64,000 bases of DNA, from positions 1-64,000 of the forward strand of contig NZ_AP019307.1 of NCBI RefSeq assembly GCF_003945325.1. The letters run 5' to 3'. Each line of letters begins with the position of its first letter. Position 1 is the stretch's first letter. Positions 16,920 to 26,565 of this stretch are shown here, in pieces. The DNA is from Nocardioides baekrokdamisoli (GTDB taxonomy: Bacteria > Actinomycetota > Actinomycetes > Propionibacteriales > Nocardioidaceae). The translations under genes were made by a program, and so were the position numbers. The notes beneath the pieces were generated by a model, which searched no databases, was not told the DNA's origin, and saw nothing but the letters and a program-made list of their open reading frames with translations.

Positions 16920-18019
16920 ATCCGGCGATGGCGCGAGACGGCCGGGAGGGGCGGGTCCTGGCCTCGCTGGGTGTTGCGTTCCTCGCCATCGTGGTTGGTC
17001 TGGTGGCGCTGTCGATCGCGTTCTACGACCACGCGTTTGCCTCTGAGGTCCCGATCTCGGTCCAGGTCGGCGAGGTGCCACCGGAACTCAACGTCGGCGG
17101 CGACGTGCGGATGAACGGCGCGATCATCGGCCGGGTCACCGGAGTGGCGCCCGACAGCGGCGGGGCCCGGATCAACCTTGATCTCGAGGCATCACAGGCG
17201 GCCGAGGTGCCGGCCGGCGCGCTCGTACGGATCCTGCCGACGACCCTGTTCGGGCAGAAGTACGTCGAGATCACCTCGACGGCCGATCCGGCTGCCGGAC
17301 ATGTGACAGCAGGCTCGGTGCTCCAGGAGGACCGGTCGGCGCAGGCCGTCGAGCTGACGACCGTGATGGATGACCTCTACCCGGTCCTCACCGCGGTGCA
17401 CCCCGACTCACTCGCGGCAGCGCTGGGCGCGCTGGCGAACGGTCTCGACGGGAAGGGATCGGCGATCCACGACGACCTCCTCGCAGCCAGTCGCTATCTG
17501 AAGCAGATCAACGCACACGGGCCTGAACTCTCGAGCGACATCGCGCTGCTCGACCAGGTCAGTGGACGGTACGCGGCGCTGACGCCTCAGCTGATCGACC
17601 TGCTCAAGCAGGCAGGCACCGGCGTGACGGCGCTGGCGGGATCGAACCCGGTCCTCACGGCCTTCCTGGGCGCCGTGTCCCAGGCGGCGGACAGCGGACG
17701 TGCGCTGCTCGCGGCGAACCAGCAACAACTTGCCCAGGCGGCGCTTCTGTCCGAGCCGACGCTGGCACTCCTTGCGCGGTATTCACCCGAGATCCCGTGC
17801 GTCATCGGCGGGTTCCTCAAGAACGCCCAGGTCTCGGCGGCGGAGGTTCGTGGTGACCGCTTCCAGGGCTACTTCACCCTGGGCCAGCAGGCGAACGGCT
17901 ACGCGGCCGCCGACCGCACCCGCAACGGGGACCTGGGCGTCGGCCCCGCCTGCCGCGGCCTCGTCAACGCTCCGGTGCCGTACCCCGCCGTGAAACTCAA
18001 CGACGGGGTGCGGCGATGA
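16916..18019 (+). CDS. mceA: MCE family protein A
   Basis: A 367-residue protein with one N-terminal membrane anchor (VLASLGVAFLAIVVGLVALSI, residues 15-35) followed by the MCE/MlaD beta domain (VPPELNVGGDVRMNGAIIGRVTGV, then VRILPTTLFGQKYVEI) and a long helical region rich in Ala/Leu. The MCE helical needle is thought to form a hydrophobic tunnel for lipids. As first of six mce genes it takes the A position. The final 80 residues contain several Cys and Gly/Pro, as in other MceA proteins. Confidence 0.93.
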   Translation: MNPAMARDGREGRVLASLGVAFLAIVVGLVALSIAFYDHAFASEVPISVQVGEVPPELNVGGDVRMNGAIIGRVTGVAPDSGGARINLDLEASQAAEVPAGALVRILPTTLFGQKYVEITSTADPAAGHVTAGSVLQEDRSAQAVELTTVMDDLYPVLTAVHPDSLAAALGALANGLDGKGSAIHDDLLAASRYLKQINAHGPELSSDIALLDQVSGRYAALTPQLIDLLKQAGTGVTALAGSNPVLTAFLGAVSQAADSGRALLAANQQQLAQAALLSEPTLALLARYSPEIPCVIGGFLKNAQVSAAEVRGDRFQGYFTLGQQANGYAAADRTRNGDLGVGPACRGLVNAPVPYPAVKLNDGVRR

Positions 18020-19074
18020 CGTCGTTGACGCCGTCGACGCGGCGGTCTGTGGTGGAACTCACCCTGCTGCTTCTCGCGGCAGCGGCCGTGCTGGTCACCA
18101 TCATCGCGACACTGCGGCCGATCGGGCTCGCTGACCACAACGCCTCGTACGTCGCCGATTTCACCTCGGCCAGCCATCTCAAGGTGGGGGAGACCGTTCG
18201 TGTCGCCGGGGTCGAGGTCGGTCAGGTGACCGGGATCGACCTCACCGCCCAGGACCTCGCCGAGGTTCACTTCCGGGTCAGCTCCGAGGTGCCGGTCTCG
18301 AGCACCACGAAGGTGGCGATTCGCTACCTGGACCTCGCCGGCAATCGCTATCTCGCCCTGGATCGGGGCGCCACCGACGGGACCCCTCAGGGGTCGGCCA
18401 CGATCCCCGTGGCGCGTACGACGCCGGCCCTCGACATCAACGACCTCCTCAACGGATTCCGCCCCCTGCTGCGGGGTCTGAACGGGGCTGATCTGAACGC
18501 CCTCAGCCTCGAGATCGTCCAGACGCTCCAGGGAGATGGCAACGGATTCGGGAATCTGATGGCTCACACGGCTTCGCTGACGCAGGGTCTGGCGGCACGC
18601 AGCAACTTGATCAGCGAGGTGATCGGCAACCTCAATGGGTCGATCGGTCTCTTCGCGGACCGCCATATCCAGCTCGAGGGACTCATCGCCTCGCTCAGCT
18701 CCCTGAGCGGTGGGCTGGCAGCCGACCGGGTGAGCATCACCGAATCGATCTCCCACATCGACGACATGACAGCGCTGACTGCCTCCCTGTTGAGTGAGGC
18801 ACGGCCCTCGATCAAGGCCGATGTGGCGCAGCTGGGCGCGATCGCGACCACACTGAGTTCGCAGTACGGGCATGACCAGATCGCGTACGCACTCAACGAG
18901 CTGCCGGGCAAACTCGCCCGGTTGTCGTCGACCGCGTCCTACGGATCCTGGTTCAACTACTACATCTGCGGCGTCCGGATTGTCACCAGTGCCAGCGCCC
19001 GCGGCATCGATCCGGTGCTGGCCCACCTGCTCGAACAGATCCATCTGGTCGACAGCGCGGCGAGGTGCAGGTGA
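18016..19074 (+). CDS. mceB: MCE family protein B
   Basis: A 352-residue protein. The membrane anchor is LTLLLLAAAAVLVTIIATL near residues 15-33. The MCE domain is seen in VADFTSASHLKVGETVRVAGVEVGQVTGIDL. A helical tail includes several heptad-like repeats, and FNYYICGV near the C terminus is a common MceB feature. It overlaps mceA by 4 nt and mceC by 1 nt (TGATG). Confidence 0.92.
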   Translation: MTSLTPSTRRSVVELTLLLLAAAAVLVTIIATLRPIGLADHNASYVADFTSASHLKVGETVRVAGVEVGQVTGIDLTAQDLAEVHFRVSSEVPVSSTTKVAIRYLDLAGNRYLALDRGATDGTPQGSATIPVARTTPALDINDLLNGFRPLLRGLNGADLNALSLEIVQTLQGDGNGFGNLMAHTASLTQGLAARSNLISEVIGNLNGSIGLFADRHIQLEGLIASLSSLSGGLAADRVSITESISHIDDMTALTASLLSEARPSIKADVAQLGAIATTLSSQYGHDQIAYALNELPGKLARLSSTASYGSWFNYYICGVRIVTSASARGIDPVLAHLLEQIHLVDSAARCR

Positions 19075-20042
19075 TGGCGCGTGGGAAGGGACACTCGGAT
19101 CGGCGTACCGGGGTCGTCGGTGCCGTCGTGGTGGCGCTCATCGTGGCGTTCGCACTCAACGCGGGGAACGTCCTGGGCTGGATCCGCGGCTCGACAGGCG
19201 GCTCGGCCGACTTCACCGAGATCGGTGGCCTGTTGCCGGGCGACCCGGTGGCGATCGCCGGCATCGACGTCGGCCATGTCACGAAGCTCACCATGGAGCC
19301 CGGCTTCATCCGGGTCAGCTATTCGCTGGACCAGTCGCCGCACCTCGGCGACGAGACCCGCGCGGTGATCGCGGTTCGTGACGTCCTGGGCAGCAAGGAA
19401 CTCGACCTGGTGCCCGCTGGCACCGGGGTGCTGCAGGGGACGATTCCGATCAGTCGGACCCAACCGGTGTACGACCTCACGACGGCTTTCGGCGACGTCA
19501 CGACCAAGGTCCAGTCCATCGACGTTCCGGCGCTGCAGAAAGCCCTGAACACGGTTGCCACCGAACTCCGCGGCTCGGGTCCGGATCTGCGAGGCGCGCT
19601 CAAGGGCCTGTCGGCGTTGTCGACGACCCTGGCGGCCAGGAATGACGATCTCGACGCCCTGCTGCAGCACGCGAACGTGCTCACTGCGTCACTGGATCGG
19701 AGCAAGGGCAACGTGGTCCAGTTGCTGCACTCGGCGACGCTGCTGCTCAACGCCCTCGCTCAGCGCAAGCAGGCCCTGTCGGGCTTGATCGTGCACACCC
19801 GTGAGTTGGCCGATGAGCTGTCCAGCCTGGTCGCGGACAACCAGAAGCAGATCGGTCCCGCTCTTCAGGCCCTGGGTGCCGTGGCGCTGCAGTTGGAGCA
19901 GCGTCGCGATGACCTCGCCCGGACGATCAAGGGCGTGTCCCTATTCGCCCGTGTCTTCGTGAACACCATCGGTAGCGGACCCTGGTTCGACTCCTACATC
20001 GGGAACGCGCCGGACTCCCTGAAATTGGAGAGCCCCCAATGA
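19074..20042 (+). CDS. mceC: MCE family protein C
   Basis: A 322-residue protein beginning MARGKGHSDRR. The anchor is VVGAVVVALIVAFALNAGNVLG. The MCE domain shows ADFTEIGGLLPGDPVAIAGIDVGHVTKL. The helical tail (residues 130-300) ends FVNTIGSGPWFDSYIGN. ATG at 19074 is chosen because it overlaps the mceB stop; a start 9 bp earlier would overlap further. It overlaps mceD by 4 nt. Confidence 0.92.
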   Translation: MARGKGHSDRRTGVVGAVVVALIVAFALNAGNVLGWIRGSTGGSADFTEIGGLLPGDPVAIAGIDVGHVTKLTMEPGFIRVSYSLDQSPHLGDETRAVIAVRDVLGSKELDLVPAGTGVLQGTIPISRTQPVYDLTTAFGDVTTKVQSIDVPALQKALNTVATELRGSGPDLRGALKGLSALSTTLAARNDDLDALLQHANVLTASLDRSKGNVVQLLHSATLLLNALAQRKQALSGLIVHTRELADELSSLVADNQKQIGPALQALGAVALQLEQRRDDLARTIKGVSLFARVFVNTIGSGPWFDSYIGNAPDSLKLESPQ

Positions 20043-21097
20043 CCCGGTGGATGAGGATCATCGCAGCGACCGCAGTCGTCGCCGTCTTGGTGTCGCTGAC
20101 GGTCGTCCTGTGGGGTGGCGGGGCGTCAGCGCGCACGGTCGCTGCGGACTTCCCGCGGACCGTGGGCCTCTTCGTGGGTTCCGAGGTCCGGATCATGGGC
20201 ATGAAGGTCGGCACCGTCAAGAGCATCACCCCGCACGGCACCTACAGCCACGTGGTGATGTCGTACGACGGCAGTCTCGAACTCCCCGCAGACGTCAAAG
20301 CCGCGATCGTGTCTCCCTCGGTGATCTCGGACCGCTTCGTCCAGTTGGCACCCGGGTACGTCAGCGGTCCGACGATGGGTGACGGGGCAACGATCCCGAC
20401 GAATCGCACGGCCATTCCGGTCGAGCTGGACGACTCCCTCGCCACGACCACGCAGCTGGCCCAGGATCTGGGGCCCAACGGAGCCAACAAGGACGGCGCT
20501 CTCAACTCCGCGCTCCGGGCGTTGGCGGGCGTACTCGACGGCAACGGCACTCCGGCGCACGTGACCCTCCACCAGCTGTCGCTGGTCTCGGACACGCTCG
20601 CAGCGAACGCTCCGCAGCTGGCCGCGACGTTGGGGCATCTCGCACACCTGACCGGCGCGTTGCAGGCTCACAACGATGACGTCGTCTCCTTCAACACCTC
20701 GTTGGCTGACATCTCGCATGCGCTGGCCTCGGACTCCGGCGACCTGTCGGCCCTGCTGTCCACGTTGGCAACCACGCTCGGAACCGTGACGACGTTCGTC
20801 GCGCAGAACCGGTCCTCGCTGGCCACCGACGTCCACCGACTGGCATCGGTGGCCGCCACCCTGGCAGGGGAGAGGAACGCGCTGGCGGAGATCGCCGACA
20901 TCGCGCCCATCGCCTTCCAGAACCTGGACGAAACCTACGATCCGCAAGCACAGGCAGTGCGTACGCGAGCGAACCTGTCGGTCGTCATCACCGCGCTGAA
21001 CAACGCGGTCTGCGATGCGATGGTGAAGCAGGCGGGCGCGTCGATCCTGCCGGTGTGCCAGCAGACATTGCGGCTCGTGTTGGGGGCGGCCAAGTGA
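20039..21097 (+). CDS. mceD: MCE family protein D
   Basis: A 352-residue protein. The anchor is IIAATAVVAVLVSLTVVLWGG. The MCE domain reads VAADFPRTVGLFVGSEVRIMGMKVGTVKSITP. The helical tail is regular. The C terminus has a Cys pair (NNAVCDAMV and PVCQQTL) that could form a disulphide outside the membrane. The stop overlaps the GTG of mceE. Confidence 0.92.
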   Translation: MTRWMRIIAATAVVAVLVSLTVVLWGGGASARTVAADFPRTVGLFVGSEVRIMGMKVGTVKSITPHGTYSHVVMSYDGSLELPADVKAAIVSPSVISDRFVQLAPGYVSGPTMGDGATIPTNRTAIPVELDDSLATTTQLAQDLGPNGANKDGALNSALRALAGVLDGNGTPAHVTLHQLSLVSDTLAANAPQLAATLGHLAHLTGALQAHNDDVVSFNTSLADISHALASDSGDLSALLSTLATTLGTVTTFVAQNRSSLATDVHRLASVAATLAGERNALAEIADIAPIAFQNLDETYDPQAQAVRTRANLSVVITALNNAVCDAMVKQAGASILPVCQQTLRLVLGAAK

Positions 21098-22230
21098 CCG
21101 CCCGTCTCGTGGCTGTGTTCGCCCTGGCCGTCGTCGCGCTCACGGGATGCACCTTCCGCGGCCTTGCTTCCCTCCCACTGCCCGGGAGTCCGCCTGTGGG
21201 GGACCACTCGTACGTGGTCACTGCGGAGTTCGCCAACGCGCTGACACTGACTCCGGATGAGACCGTGCGTTACCGGGGTGTCGTGGTCGGTCGGGTCGAG
21301 AGCATCGCCCGCGACGGCTGGAACGCCCGGGTCACCCTCCGTCTCAACGCTGCTGATCAGGTTCCGGCGAATGTGTTCGCCCACATCGGTCAGAGCAGCC
21401 TCCTGGGGGAGAAGTTCGTCGCGCTGGAGGCCCTGTCCGCCCCGAGCGGTCAACTCGGCGCGGGCGCAACGATCGGTCTGGCGAACACCAGCAGTGGACA
21501 TGAAGTGGAGCAGGTCCTCGGCTCACTGTCGCTGCTGTTGAACGGCGGTGGCCTCAGCCAGGTCAGCAGCATCACCAAGGAACTGCGGCAGGCGCTGGGG
21601 GACGACGGGGCGGCCCGTACGTTCATGGCCCAACTCGACCAGTTCGTGACGACCCTGAACCACAGCCGGGGCCAGATCATCGACACGATGCAGCACCTGA
21701 ACGGGCTGACGAAACTCGTCAATGCCGAGTCCGGGGACGTCGCGTCCGCGATCGATCAACTGTCCCGGGCCACCCAGGTCCTCGCCGAGCAGAAGACAGC
21801 GATCGTGGCGATGCTGGGGCACCTTGATCGGTTCAGCCAGGAGGCGACCAGGACCGTACGCCAGTCCGGCAGTGCGATCGTTGCGGACCTTGCAGCCTTG
21901 CGGCCGGTCCTGACCCAGTTGGCTTCGACGGGCAACGATCTGCCGCGCGCGATCGAGCCGATCCTCAGTTTCCCGTTCCCGGACGTCGTCCTGACAGCGG
22001 TCGTCGGTGACTTCGTCAATCTGGATGTCCTGCTGGACCTGTCGCCGCTGATCATCGCCGGGCAGCTGGCTGGCCAACGCACCATCCTGACGGGCCCGAT
22101 CAGCGGACTGACCGGCCTGCTGACACCTCCACCGTCGACGACTGGCAAACGGCCGAACCCGGCGCCCCTGCCGGGCGATCTGTCGAGCCTGCTGCCCGGA
22201 CTCGGGGCGCTGCTGGGAGGGGGGTCATGA
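21094..22230 (+). CDS. mceE: MCE family lipoprotein E
   Basis: A 378-residue lipoprotein. GTG at 21094 is chosen because it overlaps the mceD stop (GTGA) and places a lipobox, ALTGC, with Cys at residue 19. This lipidated Cys is the normal feature of the fifth Mce protein (LprK-like). The MCE domain shows LTPDETVRYRGVVVGRVESIARDG. The helical tail is followed by a Pro/Gly-rich C terminus (TPPPSTTGKRPNPAPLPGDL). Confidence 0.93.
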   Translation: MTARLVAVFALAVVALTGCTFRGLASLPLPGSPPVGDHSYVVTAEFANALTLTPDETVRYRGVVVGRVESIARDGWNARVTLRLNAADQVPANVFAHIGQSSLLGEKFVALEALSAPSGQLGAGATIGLANTSSGHEVEQVLGSLSLLLNGGGLSQVSSITKELRQALGDDGAARTFMAQLDQFVTTLNHSRGQIIDTMQHLNGLTKLVNAESGDVASAIDQLSRATQVLAEQKTAIVAMLGHLDRFSQEATRTVRQSGSAIVADLAALRPVLTQLASTGNDLPRAIEPILSFPFPDVVLTAVVGDFVNLDVLLDLSPLIIAGQLAGQRTILTGPISGLTGLLTPPPSTTGKRPNPAPLPGDLSSLLPGLGALLGGGS

Positions 22231-23315
22231 GGGCCGCCGTCCGGGTGCGACTGCTGGTCTTCGTCCTGCTCGGAGCCGTGGCCGTTGCGTACGTCGGCGG
22301 TCGTTACGCGGGGCTGACCGGGCTCCTCTCCTCGAACACGTACAAGGTCACGATCGAGTTGGCGCGAAGCGGCGGCCTTTTCCCGCGCGCCGAGGTGGAC
22401 TGGCGCGGCACCACCGTGGGTCGGGTCACGGACATGACCGTCCAGCGGACCGGCGTCCTGGTGACCATCGAGATCGGGGATCGGTGGCGGATCCCCGACG
22501 CGCTGGTCGCGGCAGTCCACAATCGTTCAGCGGTGGGGGAGCAGTACCTCGAACTGGAGCCCACCCGCGATGGTGGACCGTTCCTGCACGACGGATCCAG
22601 GATCGACCAGAGCCAGACGTCCACACCCATCGAGGACCAACAGCTCCTGTTGGCGCTGCACCGCCTCACGACGAGCATCGACACCGGTGCGTTGCGTACG
22701 GTCGTCGACCAGGCCGCAGTGGCGCTCCAGGGGTCGGGTCCGGACATCGCCAACCTCATCACCGACTGGCGGATCATCCTCGAGCAGGCCAACAGCAGCT
22801 TGCCAGCCCAGCTCGCGCTTCTGGCCAGCGCCCACGACGTCCTGTCCACGCAGGCTCACCTGGCACCGGTGATCGCTGGATGGGCGCGCGACACTCTCAC
22901 CGTCACGCGGGTGCTGTCAGGCCACGCCGGCGACCTCACCACCATCCTGGCTGCCGGGACGCGTGCAGCACGGACCCTGAACGAGCTGGCAACGGCCCTG
23001 CAGACGGCGCTGCCGCCGCTGCTGGCCGGTCTGGTGCCGGTGGCACAGTTGTTGAGTACGCGGGTGTCGGGTCTGGAGGAGACCCTCGTGGCCCTGCCGT
23101 GGGCTCTCGCGAGCGCGCAGACGCCGGGACGCAACGGGCTCGCCCACTTCACGTTCGTCGGTACGTCGGACCCGGCCGCCTGCCAACAGGGCTACATCCC
23201 ACCCAGCAGGTGGCGCTCCGCCCTGGACTCGACGCGGTCGGCCGTGCCACCGACCATCGGGTGTACGCAGCCCGGAGCTGTTCCTCGCGGCGCGGCGAGC
23301 GTGCACGGGAACTGA
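22227..23315 (+). CDS. mceF: MCE family protein F
   Basis: A 362-residue protein, last of six mce genes. The anchor is VRLLVFVLLGAVAVAYVGGRYAGL. The MCE domain reads VTIELARSGGLFPRAEVDWRGTTVGRVTDM. The helical tail ends with a Cys-containing segment (DPAACQQGYIPPS and IGCTQPG). ATGA overlap with mceE. The DoxX gene follows after 1 bp. Confidence 0.92.
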   Translation: MRAAVRVRLLVFVLLGAVAVAYVGGRYAGLTGLLSSNTYKVTIELARSGGLFPRAEVDWRGTTVGRVTDMTVQRTGVLVTIEIGDRWRIPDALVAAVHNRSAVGEQYLELEPTRDGGPFLHDGSRIDQSQTSTPIEDQQLLLALHRLTTSIDTGALRTVVDQAAVALQGSGPDIANLITDWRIILEQANSSLPAQLALLASAHDVLSTQAHLAPVIAGWARDTLTVTRVLSGHAGDLTTILAAGTRAARTLNELATALQTALPPLLAGLVPVAQLLSTRVSGLEETLVALPWALASAQTPGRNGLAHFTFVGTSDPAACQQGYIPPSRWRSALDSTRSAVPPTIGCTQPGAVPRGAASVHGN

Positions 23316-23316
23316 C

Positions 23317-23682
23317 ATGGATGTCTGGGTCTGGATCGTCAGCAGCGCGTTGGCTGCGCTCTTCCTCCTTGCCGGCACGACGACGGTGATCAGACCGACA
23401 TCAGTGCTGCTGGCCGACCCGAAACTCGGTCTGCTCGCAACCTGGCCACCCTGGTTGATCAAGGTGGTCGGAACGCTCGAGATCGCTGGCGCAGCCGGCC
23501 TCGTACTGCCACCGGCTGCGGAGGTGGCGACATGGTTGGCAGGAGCTGCTGCGGTTGGGCTGGCGGCGTTGATGGCCGGAGCGCTGGTCGCGCACGCGCT
23601 CAGGCGTGAGTGGCAACAACTCCTGCTCTGCTCGGCCACTCTCGTGATGGCGGTGTTCGTCGCCGCGAGTCGCCTCAGCTGA
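23317..23682 (+). CDS. DoxX family membrane protein
   Basis: A 121-residue protein with four helices. KLGLLATWPPWLIKVVGTLEIAGAAGLVLPPA is the DoxX/DoxX-like signature (helix 2 GxxElxGaaGL). The function of these small proteins is mostly unknown; some partner oxidoreductases. It begins 1 bp after mceF, so it is probably in the same transcript, and it converges with the TetR gene 14 bp downstream. Confidence 0.85.
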   Translation: MDVWVWIVSSALAALFLLAGTTTVIRPTSVLLADPKLGLLATWPPWLIKVVGTLEIAGAAGLVLPPAAEVATWLAGAAAVGLAALMAGALVAHALRREWQQLLLCSATLVMAVFVAASRLS

Positions 23683-23696
23683 TCCTGCGCACCTCG

Positions 23697-24287
23697 TCAG
23701 GGCTTCGACGGAGACCGGAGGAGAGCGGCGAGCGCGAGCAACTGCTCCACCTCGGTTCGGATGTCGCCGGTGTTGCCGGCGACCGGGATGGCCTCGCGCG
23801 ATGCGGCGATGCGAGCACCCCAGAGCACGAGTGTGGTGACGTCGACCGCCGGGATCCGCCCGGCGCTGATCGCCTCGTCGAACACCGGCTGGACGATGGG
23901 TACGACGGCCTCGGCCAGGATCGGCGCGAAGTTGTCCATCTGACGTACGACCGTCCCCGGACTCTCCCGGATGACGAACTTCACCACCGGGTGGTCGGCC
24001 ACCATCCGGATCATCACCTCGAGGGTCTTTGCAAGGTCCTCGTACGGGTTCTCGAGACGACCCAGTGCGGGAAGGATGTCAGCGGCGGCGCGTCGTTCCA
24101 CTTCCCGCCGGATCAGAGCCTCGAACAGGTCGGTCTGGGAGCCGACGTGGCGGTAGATCGTCGGACGTGACACGCCTGCCCTCTCGGCGACCGACGTCAG
24201 CAGTTTGGTGGTCGGCCGACCGACCTCCGCGAGCACGCTGACCGCAGCGTCAAGGATCCGCTCGCGGACTGGTTCGTTCATCGACAT
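23697..24287 (-). CDS. TetR family regulator
   Basis: A 196-residue regulator. The DNA-binding helices include TSVAERAGVSRPTIYRHVGSQTDLFEALI. The start at 24287 (MSMNEP) has an alternative 6 bp later. It converges with the DoxX gene. The start lies 49 bp after the stop of the upstream LuxR ATPase gene on the same strand, so the two may share a transcript. Whether it controls mce is not evident: no palindrome was seen in its 49-bp leader. Confidence 0.87.
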   Translation of the reverse strand: MSMNEPVRERILDAAVSVLAEVGRPTTKLLTSVAERAGVSRPTIYRHVGSQTDLFEALIRREVERRAAADILPALGRLENPYEDLAKTLEVMIRMVADHPVVKFVIRESPGTVVRQMDNFAPILAEAVVPIVQPVFDEAISAGRIPAVDVTTLVLWGARIAASREAIPVAGNTGDIRTEVEQLLALAALLRSPSKP

Positions 24288-24336
24288 GGTGTTCGCATTA
24301 TCGCCGTGAATGGCTTCGGTGGCGTGCAGCGGTCAT

Positions 24337-26565
24337 CTACCGGAGAGCGAGTGCGTCCCGGACTTCGGTGCGCGACGAGACGCCCAGCTTCCGCAGGACC
24401 CGGTCCACATGGGACTCCACCGTCCGGCGGGAGATCACGAGGTGGTCGGCGATCACCTGGTTGGTGTCACCTCGAGCCAGGAAGGTGGCGATCTCCCATT
24501 CGCGTGGTGTGAGATTCGACTGCGGGGTGGGGCTCGGCAGCGGCGCCCGACCGACGGCGACCTCGACGATCTGGGCAAGCGGTAGCGTCCGGCCGAGGAG
24601 GGCAATCGACTCGCTCACCCCCGACATCCTGCTCAGCGCGGCCCTGCTCTGGTCGCGTCGCCGCAGCAGGTACGGCATGCCGGCCAGTGGTACTCCCAAC
24701 GTGGTCCAGATGGTGTCGGCCGCGGCGTCGAGGAATGCGGCTAGCGGCCCGTCGGCTCGATCGACCGCAGCCCACGCCAGCGCCTCAAGAGCCAACGCCG
24801 TGCCGAGCGCATCACCGAAAAGGGCCTTCGTCTCGAGCGCCTCGCGTTCGAGTTGGACCGACTCCTCGATGCTTCCGGACAGGAGCATGTCCACGCCGAG
24901 TCCCCATTGGGCGTACGAGGTCCAGTAACGCTCGCCGAGAGGCTGGGTCAGCGCGAAACACTCCCGGTAGCACTCGGCCGCGTCGTCCGGGCGGTGAGCC
25001 CATCCGAGCATGAGCGCGCGAAGAAAATGCAGATTCGCGACCCGGCCGGTGTCGCCGAGCTCCTGGAAGACGGAGATCGCCTCCTGGGCCACGCGCTCGC
25101 CGGTCGGGGCGTCGTTGCTCCAGGCCGCGAGGACTGCCCGGGCGTACAGCGCGCAACCACGTACGCGGGCGTCATCGGACCCCATGGACAACGCGAGGAG
25201 GTCGTCGTGCAGCCGCTGAGCGGTGTCGAGCGCACCCACCACGCACGCAACGAAGCATCCGACCCGAAGTGCCTCGGCCCGTTCGACCACGGCGCCGGTC
25301 GGTTGGGCAGTGGCCTTGCGAAGCCAGTGCAGGGCCTCGCTGGCGCCTCCGGTCGAGCCGACGTAGTGCTCGAGGAGAGCACACATGCGTAGCGCTGAGG
25401 CGGCGTGATCGGCGTGGCTGACGCTGTACTCGAACGCGAGTCGCAGGTTGGCCTGCTCGGTACGCAGTTGTTGGAACCACTCGACCTGATCCGGCCCCAA
25501 CCATTCGGCGTCGAACTGATCGACCATCGCCAGGTAATGGTCGCAGTGGCGCCTGTGCCAGAGATCCAGTTCACCCTTCTCGGCCAGACGCGCCGCGCCG
25601 AACTGTCGAACGACCTCAAGCATCCGGTAGCGGCCAGCACGGTCGTGGACGTCGCGTTCGATCAAGGATTTGTCCGCGAGGCCTCTGAGGGCATCGTCTA
25701 CCTCGTCAGCCGACAGGTCTGCTGCCTCGCAGACACCACGCGCCGCTTGGAGCGTGAACGTACCCGCAAAGACGGACAGTCTTTCCCACAGCAACTGCTC
25801 GCCCGGAGTGCACAGGTCGTGTCCCCATCGGAGGCAGGCCTCCATGGAGATGTGTCGTCCTGAACTTGCCGAGGTGGACACCAGTGCAGCCAACTGGTCC
25901 TCAATCTCCGCACCCAGCGCCTCGAGGCCTACGGTCCGCATACGGGATGCAGCCAGTTCGATGGCGAACGCGACGCCGTCCAGACGCGAGCACATGTCGA
26001 TGATGGCGGACCGGTCATGCTCGCCGGGCGTCCAGCTGGGCGCCACCGCGAGAGCTCGGGCCGTGAACAACTCGAGGCCGTCGCGGGCGATGAGGGGAGG
26101 CACGGTGTAGAGCTGCTCGCCGACGACCCCGAGGGTGTGCCGACTGGTCGTGATCACCCGCAGGTTGCGGCAGCGCTGAAGGACGGCGGTGATGAGCGCG
26201 GCGCATTCGGGCACCATGTGTTCGCAGTTGTCGATGAGCAGCAACGACGTTCGATCACTGATGTGCCGGACCAGCATCCGCGGATCGAAGCCTTCAGCGA
26301 GGACGGATGCCCCGACGGCCTCGGCCACGGCATGGCCGAGGAGACCGGCGTCGGAGAGGTCCGCGAGCTCGACCGTCCACGCCGCGTCGTCGAGGTCGAC
26401 GGCCAGTTGGTCGAACACCTCATACGCCAGACGCGTCTTGCCGACGCCTCCCGGCCCGACCAGGTTGATCAGACGGTGCTGTTCGACCAGGGCTCGTACG
26501 TCGCGAGTCTCCTGCGAACGACCGATGAACGGGGTGAGCGAGTACGTCCGAGTAGTGGCGCTCAT
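24337..26565 (-). CDS. LuxR-type regulator with STAND ATPase and TPR domain
   Basis: A 742-residue protein. The N-terminal nucleotide-binding domain has an intact Walker A (LVGPGGVGKTRLAYEV) and a Walker B-like SLLLIDNCEH. A long helical region with TPR-like pairs follows. The C-terminal HTH is LTPREWEIATFLARGD, then NQVIADHLVISRRTVESHV. This is the plan of STAND-class regulators: an inducer-gated ATPase switch driving a LuxR DNA-binding domain. ATG at 26565 is chosen because FIGRSQE follows soon after; a 25-codon extension is possible. The inducer is unknown. Downstream lies the TetR gene. Confidence 0.88.
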   Translation of the reverse strand: MSATTRTYSLTPFIGRSQETRDVRALVEQHRLINLVGPGGVGKTRLAYEVFDQLAVDLDDAAWTVELADLSDAGLLGHAVAEAVGASVLAEGFDPRMLVRHISDRTSLLLIDNCEHMVPECAALITAVLQRCRNLRVITTSRHTLGVVGEQLYTVPPLIARDGLELFTARALAVAPSWTPGEHDRSAIIDMCSRLDGVAFAIELAASRMRTVGLEALGAEIEDQLAALVSTSASSGRHISMEACLRWGHDLCTPGEQLLWERLSVFAGTFTLQAARGVCEAADLSADEVDDALRGLADKSLIERDVHDRAGRYRMLEVVRQFGAARLAEKGELDLWHRRHCDHYLAMVDQFDAEWLGPDQVEWFQQLRTEQANLRLAFEYSVSHADHAASALRMCALLEHYVGSTGGASEALHWLRKATAQPTGAVVERAEALRVGCFVACVVGALDTAQRLHDDLLALSMGSDDARVRGCALYARAVLAAWSNDAPTGERVAQEAISVFQELGDTGRVANLHFLRALMLGWAHRPDDAAECYRECFALTQPLGERYWTSYAQWGLGVDMLLSGSIEESVQLEREALETKALFGDALGTALALEALAWAAVDRADGPLAAFLDAAADTIWTTLGVPLAGMPYLLRRRDQSRAALSRMSGVSESIALLGRTLPLAQIVEVAVGRAPLPSPTPQSNLTPREWEIATFLARGDTNQVIADHLVISRRTVESHVDRVLRKLGVSSRTEVRDALALR

